A program made the translations under genes and the position numbers. From positions 1 to 39,834 of IMG/VR virus record IMGVR_UViG_3300005613_003354: DNA of 39,834 bases; one strand, written 5' to 3'. Source of the stretch: a virus. Under the pieces are notes generated by a model, which was not told the DNA's origin, ran no database searches, and saw only the letters and a program-made list of their open reading frames with translations. Positions 1-7,571 of this stretch are shown here, piece after piece; the first letter of the stretch is position 1; the number at the start of each line of letters is the position of its first letter.

Positions 1-409
1 ATTTTATATTCCCACCTGTATTGTTTGATGTTCTTTGTTTTTCATCAAACGCAATACCATGAAATTGTATAGACTCTTCTGGAATAGTTTTTTGTAGTTT
101 TTTTATAGCATCTCTTTTCAGTGCTGTACACCACCTATTTCTAAAATCTGGAAAACCATAACCCTTCTCGCCTTTTCTTTTGCCTCTTGTTTTTATATGC
201 TCACCAAACCAGTAATCAAAATCAATTTTCACAATATCAATTTTTAATGGTTCAATCATAGCTTGAACCTTTTCAATATGTTTATACATTTCAGGAAATT
301 CTTTTGTAGTATCAACACAAATAACTCTATCAACTGTGATACCCCTTTCCAGTAACATTAATAACATCGCTGTTGAATCTTTCCCCCCACTAAAGCTCAC
401 TATGTTCAT
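1..409 (-). CDS. PAPS-reductase-family protein, C-terminus cut by window edge
   Basis: Reads leftward from ATG at 409 and stays open to base 1, giving 136 codons with no stop. The start follows a GGAGGGAG ribosome site. Residues 6-11 are SGGKDS, the pyrophosphate-binding loop of the N-type ATP-pyrophosphatase / PAPS-reductase superfamily. Later motifs are a VDTTKEFPEM segment, an RWCTALKRD stretch with one Cys where relatives carry the Cys-containing substrate loop, and HGIAFDEKQR. Family members activate a substrate with ATP or reduce activated sulfate; the substrate here is unknown. It overlaps the preceding 71-residue gene by 20 bases and so belongs to the same operon. It is the third member of this superfamily in the window. 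The family call is firm; the function is not. Confidence 0.85.
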   Translation of the reverse strand, partial: MNIVSFSGGKDSTAMLLMLLERGITVDRVICVDTTKEFPEMYKHIEKVQAMIEPLKIDIVKIDFDYWFGEHIKTRGKRKGEKGYGFPDFRNRWCTALKRDAIKKLQKTIPEESIQFHGIAFDEKQRTSNNTGGNIK

Positions 410-605
410 TGTCTTTCTCCCTCCTAAACGCTCTCACTTTCACAATTGCATCTGAATATTCGTCGACTTTCCTTTGAAATTCATAAACTTCTTTACTGTG
501 ATTATTTTCATCAACCATTATATTTGATGCCATGTCAATCATCGCGATCAGGTCAATTATGCAATTTTCACTGTATACCACACCTAAGACTTTTATGCTT
601 TTCAT
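390..605 (-). CDS. Small hypothetical protein (71 aa)
   Basis: I do not recognise this protein. The start chosen is ATG at 605, directly after AGGAGGAGAA; an in-frame upstream ATG at 626 has no such site and lies deeper inside the preceding gene. The product begins MKSIKVLGVVYSENCI, has a short hydrophobic N-terminal half and a charged helical C-terminal half (roughly residues 35-71). It overlaps the end of the 188-residue gene by 38 bases and the start of the PAPS-reductase-family gene by 20 bases. This overlap implies translation coupled to both neighbours. It may be an accessory of the downstream enzyme, which is inference from position only. Confidence 0.65.
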   Translation of the reverse strand: MKSIKVLGVVYSENCIIDLIAMIDMASNIMVDENNHSKEVYEFQRKVDEYSDAIVKVRAFRREKDNEHSEL

Positions 606-1134
606 TTCTCCTCCTGTTTTTCGCATTTCTTGTGTATTCTTTTCTTTTGTTTTTCCATCTTATCACTTGTTTTTGATCAAAAGTTGGTACAAACCACCCT
701 TTATAACAGCATACCGCACACCCTGAGCCATTGCAATTTTCACATCCAACACCTGATACCACTTTCAGTTCTTGTATTTCTTCTTTTGTTGCGTATTCTG
801 GATATTCAAATTTTTGTATATTAGGTCTAGTTCGCCTGATTCCTAACTTTAAAAGTTGATTGCTTATGGACTCTCTTGATCTTGCAATATAGCATCCTAT
901 TGTTTCAATTTTTGTACGCTTGTAATATTCTCTTGCTATAAAATCATTTTCTCTGTCAGTAAACAGCAAAACAAACCTTTGTCCTGTTTGTCTCAACCTT
1001 TTAACAGCTGAATATATTTCACTCAATTTGTACCCTGTTCTTTTTTTTATTCCATCAACTCCGAAAATATAGCCGATTTCGAATATCATTTTTTTTATTT
1101 TGTTGTATTTATAATGTGACAATTCATTTTGCAT
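568..1134 (-). CDS. Hypothetical protein with C-terminal zinc-finger-like cysteine cluster (188 aa)
   Basis: Starts at ATG 1134 after a GAGGT site. Two parts are visible. Residues 1-105 are helical and basic, with possible DNA-binding helices (RTGYKLSEIYSAVKRLRQTG and RSRESISNQLLKLGIRR look like helix-turn-helix segments). Around residues 130-150 lies CENCNGSGCAVCCYKGWF, a DnaJ-type or zinc-knuckle cysteine cluster, followed by a very basic tail. It sits just after the helicase-loader-like gene, so a replication or transcription role is possible. Late-gene regulators of other phages can have this helix-turn-helix plus zinc layout, but no specific family is recognised. Confidence 0.7.
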   Translation of the reverse strand: MQNELSHYKYNKIKKMIFEIGYIFGVDGIKKRTGYKLSEIYSAVKRLRQTGQRFVLLFTDRENDFIAREYYKRTKIETIGCYIARSRESISNQLLKLGIRRTRPNIQKFEYPEYATKEEIQELKVVSGVGCENCNGSGCAVCCYKGWFVPTFDQKQVIRWKNKRKEYTRNAKNRRRNEKHKSLRCGIQ

Positions 1135-1157
1135 TGTTTTTTACCTCTAAATATTTT

Positions 1158-1712
1158 CTAAAACGGCACTTTCTCGGTCGTGGTTGAATTTTCATCATCG
1201 ATAACGACTTGTTGCTCGTCTTTCAAATTAAAACCGCTTAAAAGTTGTCTTAACTCTTTTTTTGACATTTTAGCTTCACTATATGCAATTTTCGGATCTT
1301 CCCTTAAAAATATTTTCTTGACAAAGCCTTTGTCCTTGAGTTGTTGAATATCTGAATACTTCTTTGTTTTTCTTCGCCCTAATGCAACAGGACACAAACA
1401 CAAAGCCGTCCAGCATTTTCCCTTGTAATCCTCAAAATGTGCCCAGCCTGTTCCGCCACATTGATTACAAAAGTCATTGCCTGTTATTTTTCTTTCTTGC
1501 TCTCCATAAAGCCTTAATGCATTCACAATGTCCGCAACAGTTGGAGTTCGTGAAATGTTGTAAATTACATGTTTTATTGCTTGCCTACCTGATTCACCTG
1601 TGTATAGTTTCATCTTGTCCCAGATTATTTTAGTTTCCTCTGGATTAGGTTTAAAAGCTTGATAACAAGCTTGAAGTTGATCTATTTGTGACTTAAATTC
1701 GCTTGATGTCAT
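1158..1712 (-). CDS. Helicase-loader-like protein (G39P-like N-terminus) with zinc motif
   Basis: The first 70 residues resemble the SPP1 G39P-type helicase loader/inhibitor: a short helical domain with YQAFKPNPEETKIIWDKMK, then a TPTVADIVNALR segment matching the family's 'PTIADI' turn. From about residue 80 it has CNQCGGTGW and then CWTALCLCPVA, four or more cysteines likely to bind zinc. The tail is charged and ends in KVPF. Its ATG overlaps the TGA of the replication initiator gene (ATGA, 4 bases), with GAGGAGG as ribosome site. Initiator followed by loader is the usual order in phages that recruit a host or phage DnaB-type helicase. The loader role is inferred; the zinc motif is not typical of G39P and may mean a different interaction. 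Confidence 0.65.
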   Translation of the reverse strand: MTSSEFKSQIDQLQACYQAFKPNPEETKIIWDKMKLYTGESGRQAIKHVIYNISRTPTVADIVNALRLYGEQERKITGNDFCNQCGGTGWAHFEDYKGKCWTALCLCPVALGRRKTKKYSDIQQLKDKGFVKKIFLREDPKIAYSEAKMSKKELRQLLSGFNLKDEQQVVIDDENSTTTEKVPF

Positions 1713-2536
1713 TGTTCCTCCTCATCTAAAAAGCTGTAGTCTATTTTGTGATTATTTGTCGCTCTGTTGTATGCCTTTAGTATGTTGTCGTATTTTGTAA
1801 GTCCATTGTTTGATTTTTTTCTGATACTTGCAAGACTAACAGCATTTTCTTGCCAAAAGCTGTCTAAGTATATAAATTCAATCACTGCTTTTATCTCATT
1901 TTCTGGTCTTTTATCAATTTCCCTGAGTTTGCGAACTTCATTAGCCCACGACTCAAGGTTGTTATATTTTTTGTTTGTGTCACTCACTATGCACATATTT
2001 TCGTAATGTTTTTTTGATACTTCCATATCAAAGTCGTTATATTTATATTTTTTTGTTTTACCCCCCTTGTCTACCCCTTGAAATTTTTTTTCGAGGGAAA
2101 ATAATGATTTATCATTATTTATAATATTTCTTACATTCTTACATTCTTGTTTGTTGTCGCTTGCTTGTCGCTTGCTTGTCGCTTGCTTGTCGTTTTGTGT
2201 GTCATCGTCTGATCTCTTAGTTTGATATCTTTCCCAGTTTTCAACGGTTATAACAGAATATTTGTTTGTCGTTTCGATTGTCACATTTTTCAAGTTTGTC
2301 AAGACTTTTCTGCATGTTCTTATTTCCCTTAAAGTCATCTTTAACTCTGCACTTTCTTTTTTTATTCCTGATACAAATTGACCAGGTTCTAAAGGCACTT
2401 GAACACTACCAACAAGCTGGATTCTTTTTTTGTGCGTCGCTTTTAAAAGGCAATAACACCAAAATGCCCAAACTTTATGATTTTTAAGCCAGTCGTTTTC
2501 TAGTGATTGCCTATATAATTTTATATAGCCGTCCAT
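1709..2536 (-). CDS. Phage replication initiator / replisome organiser
   Basis: 275 residues. The N-terminal part (about 1-110) looks like the winged-helix domain of phage replisome organisers: GYIKLYRQSLENDW, FWCYCLLKATHK, then LEPGQFVSG and LTLREIRT-like helices. A charged, low-complexity linker (about 110-150) is encoded by tandem 11-base repeats, and a DnaD-like or lambda-O-like C-terminal part ends in KYDNILKAYNRA. Such proteins bind repeats at the origin, often inside their own gene, and recruit the helicase loader, which here is the next gene (4-base overlap). The start ATG follows AGGGGTG. Function is inferred from architecture and context. Confidence 0.75.
   Translation of the reverse strand: MDGYIKLYRQSLENDWLKNHKVWAFWCYCLLKATHKKRIQLVGSVQVPLEPGQFVSGIKKESAELKMTLREIRTCRKVLTNLKNVTIETTNKYSVITVENWERYQTKRSDDDTQNDKQATSKRQASDNKQECKNVRNIINNDKSLFSLEKKFQGVDKGGKTKKYKYNDFDMEVSKKHYENMCIVSDTNKKYNNLESWANEVRKLREIDKRPENEIKAVIEFIYLDSFWQENAVSLASIRKKSNNGLTKYDNILKAYNRATNNHKIDYSFLDEEEQ
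2095..2191. other. Putative replication origin: iterons plus AT-rich stretch inside initiator gene
   Basis: On the plus strand GCTTGCTTGTC occurs three times head to tail (2159-2169, 2170-2180, 2181-2191), with a partial copy before it. Next to it are a tandem TTACATTC pair (2131-2146), an AT-rich run, and a 9-base inverted repeat AATAATGAT/ATCATTATT with a 2-base centre at 2100-2119. Iterons beside an AT-rich unwinding region, all within the initiator gene's linker, match the lambda-O style of origin. The 11-base period is not a multiple of three, so protein selection alone does not explain it. Function is inferred. Confidence 0.6.
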
Positions 2537-2544
2537 TTACACCC

Positions 2545-2685
2545 CTAGTTTTTATTATAACAACTCCAGCACAATTCAGCGTTAGCCATTTCTTGTGCGT
2601 TCTCTTCGTCTGCTTTCAAAATTGTTAAAGCTCCGCATTTTATGCATATTAATATGTAGCTGTCTGCTTTTAGATTTCTAGACAA
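2545..2685 (-). CDS. Small zinc-ribbon-like protein (46 aa), TTG start
   Basis: The start is TTG at 2685, immediately after the TAA of the metallo-beta-lactamase-fold gene. The ribosome site GGAGGT lies in the last codons of that gene at 7 bases' spacing, so translation is probably coupled. The 46-residue product has CIKC at about residues 15-18 and CWSC at about 39-42, two CxxC pairs as in small zinc ribbons. It is followed within 10 bases by the replication initiator. Possible roles are DNA or RNA binding or protein contact in the replication module; no family is recognised. Confidence 0.65.
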   Translation of the reverse strand: MSRNLKADSYILICIKCGALTILKADEENAQEMANAELCWSCYNKN

Positions 2686-3384
2686 TTAAAATACCTCCGT
2701 TTCAATCATAAATGTTTTTTCAATAACTGATTTAAAAAAATCTGCGTCTGAGTTTGCATCAGATAAATGTAATAAATATATCTTATGACAACAAGTCAGG
2801 TCAAGTTTTTCTAAATATTTAATAACATTATCTAGGCTAAAATGACTCTTTAATACTCGCTTGCCATACCGTTCAGGAATGTAACCTAAATCCATGTTTT
2901 TTTGTAATATTGGCAAGTGATAATTACATTCTATTGCCAGTATATTCAATTTTTTGAATATGTATTTAATGTAATAAGTATCTGTCGCAAATAAAAGCCG
3001 ATTTCCTGAATGTTCGATTAAAAATCCTGCCGGTTCTTTTGCATCGTGTTGCGTTTTAAATGGCAATATTTTAAAATCATTTATGTTAATAGTTTTACCA
3101 TATTCAATTTTATGCATATTATGGTTATATCTAAGGTTTAAAGCCTCAAATGTTCCAGAAGTTGCATAAACAGGCAAGCCTTTTTTTAGTAGGTCTTTTA
3201 CAGCTTTTGAATGGTCGCAATGTTCATGAGTCACAAGGCAAGCGTCAAACTGCATAAGCTCAAAGTTACACGCCTTTTGAATAGCTTTAAAATTTATTCC
3301 AGCCTCTAATAAAAGCCGGCTTTCACCGGCTTCTAATATATAACAATTCCCTGTTGAACCTGATTTAATGCATTTTAAATCCAT
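2686..3384 (-). CDS. Metallo-beta-lactamase-fold hydrolase / nuclease-like protein
   Basis: 232 residues, full length for the small phage version of the fold. Residues 53-58 are HEHCDH, the HxHxDH metal-binding signature; later ligands are likely the His in KTQHDA, the Asp in LLFATDTYY and the His in LLHLSDAN. Phages often carry this fold next to RecT and an SbcC-like ATPase, where it is thought to act on DNA or nucleotides during recombination, perhaps as the exonuclease partner of RecT. Here the three genes follow one another, separated only by two tiny ones. The start ATG follows the TGA of the 36-residue gene directly (GAGGTGTGAATG). Fold is secure; substrate is inferred. Confidence 0.85.
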   Translation of the reverse strand: MDLKCIKSGSTGNCYILEAGESRLLLEAGINFKAIQKACNFELMQFDACLVTHEHCDHSKAVKDLLKKGLPVYATSGTFEALNLRYNHNMHKIEYGKTININDFKILPFKTQHDAKEPAGFLIEHSGNRLLFATDTYYIKYIFKKLNILAIECNYHLPILQKNMDLGYIPERYGKRVLKSHFSLDNVIKYLEKLDLTCCHKIYLLHLSDANSDADFFKSVIEKTFMIETEVF

Positions 3385-3495
3385 TCACACCTCAAAAGTA
3401 ATAAGATCTATTTGTTTTATTTTTCTTTGTTGTTTTTCCCAGTTTGCTTTTTTACTTTCAAAAACTACCAACTTAAATTTTATTCTCGGTTTCAT
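3385..3495 (-). CDS. Very small basic protein (36 aa)
   Basis: Open reading frame of 36 residues beginning MKPRIKFKLVVFESKKANW. It has a GAGAGG ribosome site 9 bases ahead of the ATG and its TGA abuts the ATG of the metallo-beta-lactamase gene. It is rich in Lys and aromatic residues and has no recognisable motif. The tight fit between neighbours and the good ribosome site argue for real translation, if only as a coupling peptide for the next gene. Confidence 0.5.
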   Translation of the reverse strand: MKPRIKFKLVVFESKKANWEKQQRKIKQIDLITFEV

Positions 3496-3561
3496 TTATT
3501 TATACCTCTCTTTCTTGATTTTAACAATTATTCTGTTATATATTTTATGATATTTGTTCAT
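3496..3561 (-). CDS. Candidate mini-gene (21 aa)
   Basis: ATG at 3561 is preceded by AGGAGATAAA, a strong ribosome site at good spacing, yet the frame closes after 21 residues (very basic: Lys, Arg, Tyr, Ile). Its TAA is followed at once by the ATG of the 36-residue gene. It sits nine bases after the recT stop. It may be a real micropeptide or a coupling leader. Only the ribosome site and spacing support it. Confidence 0.4.
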   Translation of the reverse strand: MNKYHKIYNRIIVKIKKERYK

Positions 3562-3569
3562 TTTATCTC

Positions 3570-4433
3570 CTAAAAAGGTATATAAGGCTGTTGTTCCTCT
3601 GCCTTTTCTGGTTGTTTGTCTTTTTCAATTACAATTTCAGCTTCTTCAAAATCCATTGTTTCAGAAGCTTGGTTTTCGTCTATTTCATCTTGAATTATTT
3701 CCGGTTCTGACTTGTATTCATTATCAGAAGTACGATTAAAAGACTCTGAAAATAAGTCATCGTCTAAAGTTGTATTCATGAACATTTTACAGCCTCGATT
3801 GATTACAGTTTTCTTTGCCATTTCCTCTGTAAAATTCTTATGCGTTTTACCTGTAATATTACCTTTTGCGTCAACTGGGTTCATTCTGCTTTGCTTCCAT
3901 GCTTGTTTGATCTGCTCCATCGTCATTATCGTCGTATATTCTTTATCTTCGCTGTCAACTATTGTACAATATGCCCCAAGTATTTTATCTTTGTTCACAT
4001 TAAAAAAGTCCTGTTCATGTAGTGTAACCACAATTCGACCTTGTTTAATCTGATACTTGAACTGGTCGCCATCGTATATTAACTGAGCAGATACAGCTTT
4101 TATGTTTTTATTCTTTTTTAGGCAAGTAACTGTACCAAAATATGAACGCTGTAAAGTTAATTGCTTACCATAAGGTATAAAGTAGCACTGTTTTTTTACA
4201 GGGTTCAAGCCCTGCACAACCATATCAAGTAAAGCATTAGCAATACTTGTTGAGTTACAAGCAGATAAAACAGGTTCTTTGCCTGCTGTTTTTGTTTCCT
4301 GCAAGATTAAATGAGCTGATTTTAATGCGTTTTCTGGTGAATAATTTACCGGAAATTTAATGTTTCCATTTGCTTCTAATTCCCTGATTCTTAATGATGT
4401 TTTTTCTACGATTGTAAGTTCTTTTTTTGTCAT
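3570..4433 (-). CDS. recT: RecT-family single-strand annealing protein
   Basis: 287 residues. The RecT core is clear at about residues 20-230: ACNSTSIANALLDMVVQGLNP, then CYFIPYGKQLTLQRSYFG, the conserved 'GLNP...YFIPYG..L.L.RSYFG' block, and later KTHKNFTEEMAKKTVINR. The family binds and anneals single-stranded DNA during phage recombination. The last 50 residues are acidic and end in PYIPF, resembling the short hydrophobic tail seen on single-strand-binding partners. It follows the SbcC-like gene by 38 bases and precedes the metallo-beta-lactamase-fold gene, making a recombination module. A separate RecE-type exonuclease is not seen, so one neighbour may do that job. Confidence 0.92.
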   Translation of the reverse strand: MTKKELTIVEKTSLRIRELEANGNIKFPVNYSPENALKSAHLILQETKTAGKEPVLSACNSTSIANALLDMVVQGLNPVKKQCYFIPYGKQLTLQRSYFGTVTCLKKNKNIKAVSAQLIYDGDQFKYQIKQGRIVVTLHEQDFFNVNKDKILGAYCTIVDSEDKEYTTIMTMEQIKQAWKQSRMNPVDAKGNITGKTHKNFTEEMAKKTVINRGCKMFMNTTLDDDLFSESFNRTSDNEYKSEPEIIQDEIDENQASETMDFEEAEIVIEKDKQPEKAEEQQPYIPF

Positions 4434-4471
4434 TTTTCCTCCAACATTTTAATATTAATATTATATCATTT

Positions 4472-6367
4472 TTACTTACAAACTGTAAGTTTTTTATGTT
4501 CTTCTGAAACAACTAATTTGATTAATTGTGCTTCTGTTTTCTCGAATTCTGTTACTGATTCAGCGTTATCGATGAATATTGGTGCTGACAGGTTATAATG
4601 CTTGCTAAGAGTGTTTATAATATCAAGCCCAATATTGATTTTCATTGCATTGTTTAAATCATTATAAGGAACATTATCAAACATCACTTCACAACAAGAA
4701 TTAACACCGCCGTTGACCTGAATATCAAACAATTTGAACTTAGCCAATTTGAAATTTACATTAATTTTTGTTTGCATCATGTCAACTTTTATTTTTATAA
4801 ACTCGTCACACAAATTAAGCTGTTTTTCTAGCTTTTCAAATTCTTTTGCAAGCTTTCTTTCTTGCTTTTTAAGTTCTTCAATTCTTGCTTTATTTTGCTT
4901 GTCAATTTCTTTTTTAGCAATTGTCTGTTGATTCTTTTTGATGTCCTCTTTAATTGATTCAATCTCTTCTGTTAATTCGCTTGAGTTTGTGTTTTTGGCT
5001 TTCTCCAGGTTTTCTTTGATCTTGCTGACTTCAAGTTCAAATCTTGCTTTTGACTCTTCTAATTCCTTGTTTTTATCATTCTTGATTTTTTCAATCTCTT
5101 CTGAAACATTTTTTAGCTTGTTTTTTAAATCAGGTAAGCCTTTTTTAAGCTGAGTTATTAAATCTCCTGATTTGTCGTCGATAAATTTCTTTTTAAGATC
5201 TTCTCCTCTCGCTTTAATTTCAGATAACTTTTTATCTTTTCTTGCTTTAAAATCGTCAAAAGCTTTGTTTCTAGCTTTTTTTAGCTGCTCTTCTGGAATT
5301 GCTTGATTACAAGTCGGACAAACAGAATCTTGAGAATATTCAAACTTTGTTTCAAAAACTTTTAGATACTCATTTCTAGCATCTTCTATTTGTTTTTGAT
5401 TTTCCTGATTAGCAAGTTTTATTCTTTCGTTCGATCTGTCAAAATCCTCAATTTTGCTTTCATAATCTCTGATATTCCGCAAATGTGAATCTTGCATATC
5501 TTGAAGTTCTAAAGTTTTTTTTCTGTATTTCTTTTCAATCTCTGCTTCTGTTTTTGTGGCTTCTGCATTTTTTACAGAAATATCCATTTTTAGCTTATTA
5601 ATTTGATCTTCTGCAGAATCTTTTTTCAATTGTGCTTGCTTTTCGTTAAGTTTTTTCTCAAGCTCTTTGTTTTCTTCTTCTGCAAGCTCAATCATTTTCA
5701 TATCTATTTCAAAATTGTTAAGTTCGTCAATTCTTACCGGTATTTCTTCCAAACTGCTGTTGATATCTCTTTTCTTGCTCTGTAGCATCTTTTTCATTGC
5801 GTCAATCGACTTGTCTGTCAACTCTTTAATCAAGTCTTTATATTCAGGGTGTTTTTCTGCTATCTGTTCATTTTGTACTGTTCCAGAAACATCAAAAAGA
5901 ACATCCCGCCTTTTTTCCCAGTGTAATACTTCATTAAAATATTTTACATTAGTAATAAGTTTAAAAGTGTCTTCTTGAATTACAGAATTTATATACTCTG
6001 TAAATTCTTTTTTCTTCTGTGGAACTTCGTCAATGTAGTATTCTGTAGTGTGGCCACAAAATTCTTTTGTCGCTTGTCCTCTTTTTTTTGTCCATTTTTC
6101 TTTTAGTATTTTTTTTATCAGTACTTCTTTTTCTTCAATTTCAAGCAACAAAGTAACTTCAACTTGTGGGTTTGTTGCGTCAATTGGTTTAACAGAAAAT
6201 TGGCTTTTATTCTGACTGTCCTTGTCGAACAAACACCATAAAAAAGCATCATAAATACTCGTTTTACCTGTAGCATTGTCGCCCTTAATTGTTGTCTGCT
6301 GTTCAAAATCAATATCAAGTTTTTTAAGTCCCTTGAAGTTCTTCACCACCATTTTTTTTAAGTTCAT
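4472..6367 (-). CDS. SbcC/Rad50-like AAA ATPase with zinc hook
   Basis: 631 residues with SMC-like layout. The N-terminal ATPase half has the Walker A loop GDNATGKT at residues 29-36. Long coiled coils follow (about 190-345), then a CPTC zinc-hook at 350-353 (CPTCNQAIP), returning coiled coil, and a C-terminal half with the Walker-B-like strand APIFIDNAES at about 595-604. The B motif reads IDNAE rather than the usual DE, a form I know from phage members of this group. SbcC/Rad50 proteins tether and process DNA ends with a nuclease; here the metallo-beta-lactamase-fold protein two recombination genes away could be that partner. Start ATG follows AGGAGG. A DndD-like role with the PAPS-reductase enzymes is a weaker alternative. 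Confidence 0.88.
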   Translation of the reverse strand: MNLKKMVVKNFKGLKKLDIDFEQQTTIKGDNATGKTSIYDAFLWCLFDKDSQNKSQFSVKPIDATNPQVEVTLLLEIEEKEVLIKKILKEKWTKKRGQATKEFCGHTTEYYIDEVPQKKKEFTEYINSVIQEDTFKLITNVKYFNEVLHWEKRRDVLFDVSGTVQNEQIAEKHPEYKDLIKELTDKSIDAMKKMLQSKKRDINSSLEEIPVRIDELNNFEIDMKMIELAEEENKELEKKLNEKQAQLKKDSAEDQINKLKMDISVKNAEATKTEAEIEKKYRKKTLELQDMQDSHLRNIRDYESKIEDFDRSNERIKLANQENQKQIEDARNEYLKVFETKFEYSQDSVCPTCNQAIPEEQLKKARNKAFDDFKARKDKKLSEIKARGEDLKKKFIDDKSGDLITQLKKGLPDLKNKLKNVSEEIEKIKNDKNKELEESKARFELEVSKIKENLEKAKNTNSSELTEEIESIKEDIKKNQQTIAKKEIDKQNKARIEELKKQERKLAKEFEKLEKQLNLCDEFIKIKVDMMQTKINVNFKLAKFKLFDIQVNGGVNSCCEVMFDNVPYNDLNNAMKINIGLDIINTLSKHYNLSAPIFIDNAESVTEFEKTEAQLIKLVVSEEHKKLTVCK

Positions 6368-6405
6368 TTTTCCTCCTAATTTTTATGTATATATTCTATC
6401 AAAAA

Positions 6406-6582
6406 TCAATCAACAATGGTATTATTTTTATAAGCTTTTAACAGCTCTAATAAAAAATAATCCCAGTTTATACTTAGCCCTGAAAAGTCAAAGTCCATTT
6501 CTCTTTTGGCTTCTTCAAGCTTCTTGAAAGTTTCTCTACTGATTGATATTGAAGTGATCTTGTTTTTCTTTTTTCTTGGCAT
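6406..6582 (-). CDS. Small ribbon-helix-helix-like protein (58 aa)
   Basis: Open frame of 58 residues from ATG 6582, behind a perfect AGGAGG site. After a basic start (MPRKKKNK), the run ITSISISRETFKKLEEAKRE matches a ribbon-helix-helix repressor: a short beta strand with alternating residues, then a helix. The rest, FSGLSINWDYFLLELLK, would be the second helix. Such dimers bind operators, so this is a plausible autoregulator of the early operon or an antitoxin-like factor. It lies between a coiled-coil gene and the SbcC-like gene, 38 bases before the latter. No cognate operator was identified. Confidence 0.7.
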   Translation of the reverse strand: MPRKKKNKITSISISRETFKKLEEAKREMDFDFSGLSINWDYFLLELLKAYKNNTIVD

Positions 6583-6584
6583 TA

Positions 6585-6788
6585 TTAAACCTCCTTATTG
6601 TATAACATTGTAATAGTATGTACTAAAGCATTTATTGTTTTTTTTAATTTTATAGTTTTTTCTAAGTATTCATTTTTACAGTTTTTTTGAAATTCTATAT
6701 TTCCTTTTAAATTCTCAATAAACCTGTCCTTTTCTTCGATTTCCTTGTTTAACTCTTTGATTATTTCTAAACATTCTTTGTTTGTCAT
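6585..6788 (-). CDS. Small coiled-coil protein (67 aa)
   Basis: 67 residues, mostly Glu/Lys/Leu/Ile heptads (EIIKELNKEIEEKDRFIENL and on), so probably one long coiled coil with a short hydrophobic C-terminus. It starts at ATG 6788 after AGGAGG, overlapping the TGA of the previous gene by 4 bases. It is not recognised as a family member. It could be a structural or scaffold-like accessory of an early complex; the sequence gives nothing more specific. Confidence 0.65.
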   Translation of the reverse strand: MTNKECLEIIKELNKEIEEKDRFIENLKGNIEFQKNCKNEYLEKTIKLKKTINALVHTITMLYNKEV

Positions 6789-7021
6789 TTATCCTCCTGA
6801 TATATATATATGCGTTTAACTGTAATAGTTTTTTTTCTTTTTGTCCTCATGTTTTTTATTCGTATTTTCATTTTTTTTACTGTTTTATATGTCCCCCAGC
6901 CAAGGTCATACACTTCAAATTTTTTATACATTTTTAAAGCGGCTTGTTTAAAACTTCTCGCTTTCACAATATTGCCACCTAAATACATATAACATTCATA
7001 ATCGTCTAACTTGTTCGCCAT
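6785..7021 (-). CDS. Small basic hypothetical protein (78 aa)
   Basis: 78 residues beginning MANKLDDYECYMYLGGNIVKARSF; the second half is strongly basic (KKMKIRIKNMRTKRKKTITVKR). The N-terminal strand-helix pattern (GGNIVKARSFKQAALKMYKKF) recalls small phage host-modifying or nucleic-acid-binding proteins, but no family is recognised. The ATG follows AAGGTGG. It is 11 bases downstream of the previous gene and overlaps the next by 4 bases. Confidence 0.6.
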   Translation of the reverse strand: MANKLDDYECYMYLGGNIVKARSFKQAALKMYKKFEVYDLGWGTYKTVKKMKIRIKNMRTKRKKTITVKRIYIYQEDK

Positions 7022-7032
7022 TTAACCACCTT

Positions 7033-7263
7033 TTAAAACTTAAGCAATGAAAAATCAGGATTTAAAAAGCAATCAAAACAAGCTGGCATTGTATGTATTT
7101 TGCCCTCTTTTTCTTTTTCCCAATCCATCAAAAAATACTGTCTTTTGCCTTTTAAAATTCTGATAAATACTTCTGTTTTGTCTTTAGCAAAGCTTGTATA
7201 CGGTAGCCAGTTTTTTACAATTTTGCTTCTTTTTTCATTTAATCTTGCTGTTTTGTCTTTCAA
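7033..7263 (-). CDS. Small hypothetical protein (76 aa), TTG start
   Basis: The frame also has an ATG at 7275, but GGGAGG sits between it and TTG 7263. I therefore place the start at TTG 7263, which overlaps the preceding TGA as TTGA. The product begins MKDKTARLNEKRSKIVKNW, has an RILKGKRQYFLMDW stretch, and ends with a CxxC (ACFDCFLNPD) near residue 60. It is unrecognised. The CxxC makes it one of several small cysteine-bearing proteins in this operon. Confidence 0.55.
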   Translation of the reverse strand: MKDKTARLNEKRSKIVKNWLPYTSFAKDKTEVFIRILKGKRQYFLMDWEKEKEGKIHTMPACFDCFLNPDFSLLKF

Positions 7264-7562
7264 ATTTCCTCCCATGGTACTACTAAATTTATTCTTTCTT
7301 CATTTAATCTTTTTTGATATTCTTCTCTTGTTTCATATTCCCATTCTCCATATGTTTGATTTAAAACAAGCAAGGCTTTTTCTTCTTTTAGTTTAATAAT
7401 TTGTGCTGAGTCGTTTTTATTTAACACCCAGTTTTGCGTTAGCGTGTACCCGCATTCTGAACATTTAAACCGAACCCCAAATACTTCTGGGGATTCTGTA
7501 ATTTCTGGCGTATAAGTCATATCCATATTGCCAAAACATTTATATCTTTTACATACTTTCAT
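7260..7562 (-). CDS. Zinc-ribbon-like hypothetical protein (100 aa)
   Basis: 100 residues. Cysteines at positions 4 and 9 (VCKRYKC) and again at CSEC near 34-37 form a likely zinc ribbon or rubredoxin-like knuckle in the N-terminal third. The rest is charged helix ending VVPWEEI. ATG 7562 follows AAGGAG. It lies 10 bases downstream of the second PAPS-reductase-family gene, so it may be its metal- or nucleic-acid-binding partner. That link is positional inference only. Confidence 0.65.
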   Translation of the reverse strand: MKVCKRYKCFGNMDMTYTPEITESPEVFGVRFKCSECGYTLTQNWVLNKNDSAQIIKLKEEKALLVLNQTYGEWEYETREEYQKRLNEERINLVVPWEEI

Positions 7563-7571
7563 TTTTTCTCC

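Noticed and set aside
2159-2191. Tandem repeats as a CRISPR array
   Set aside because: The 11-base units are directly adjacent with no spacers and lie inside a coding gene.
6368-6405. Promoter ahead of the SbcC-like gene
   Set aside because: TTGATT and ATACAT-like boxes exist but are weak matches in very AT-rich DNA and cannot be told from chance.
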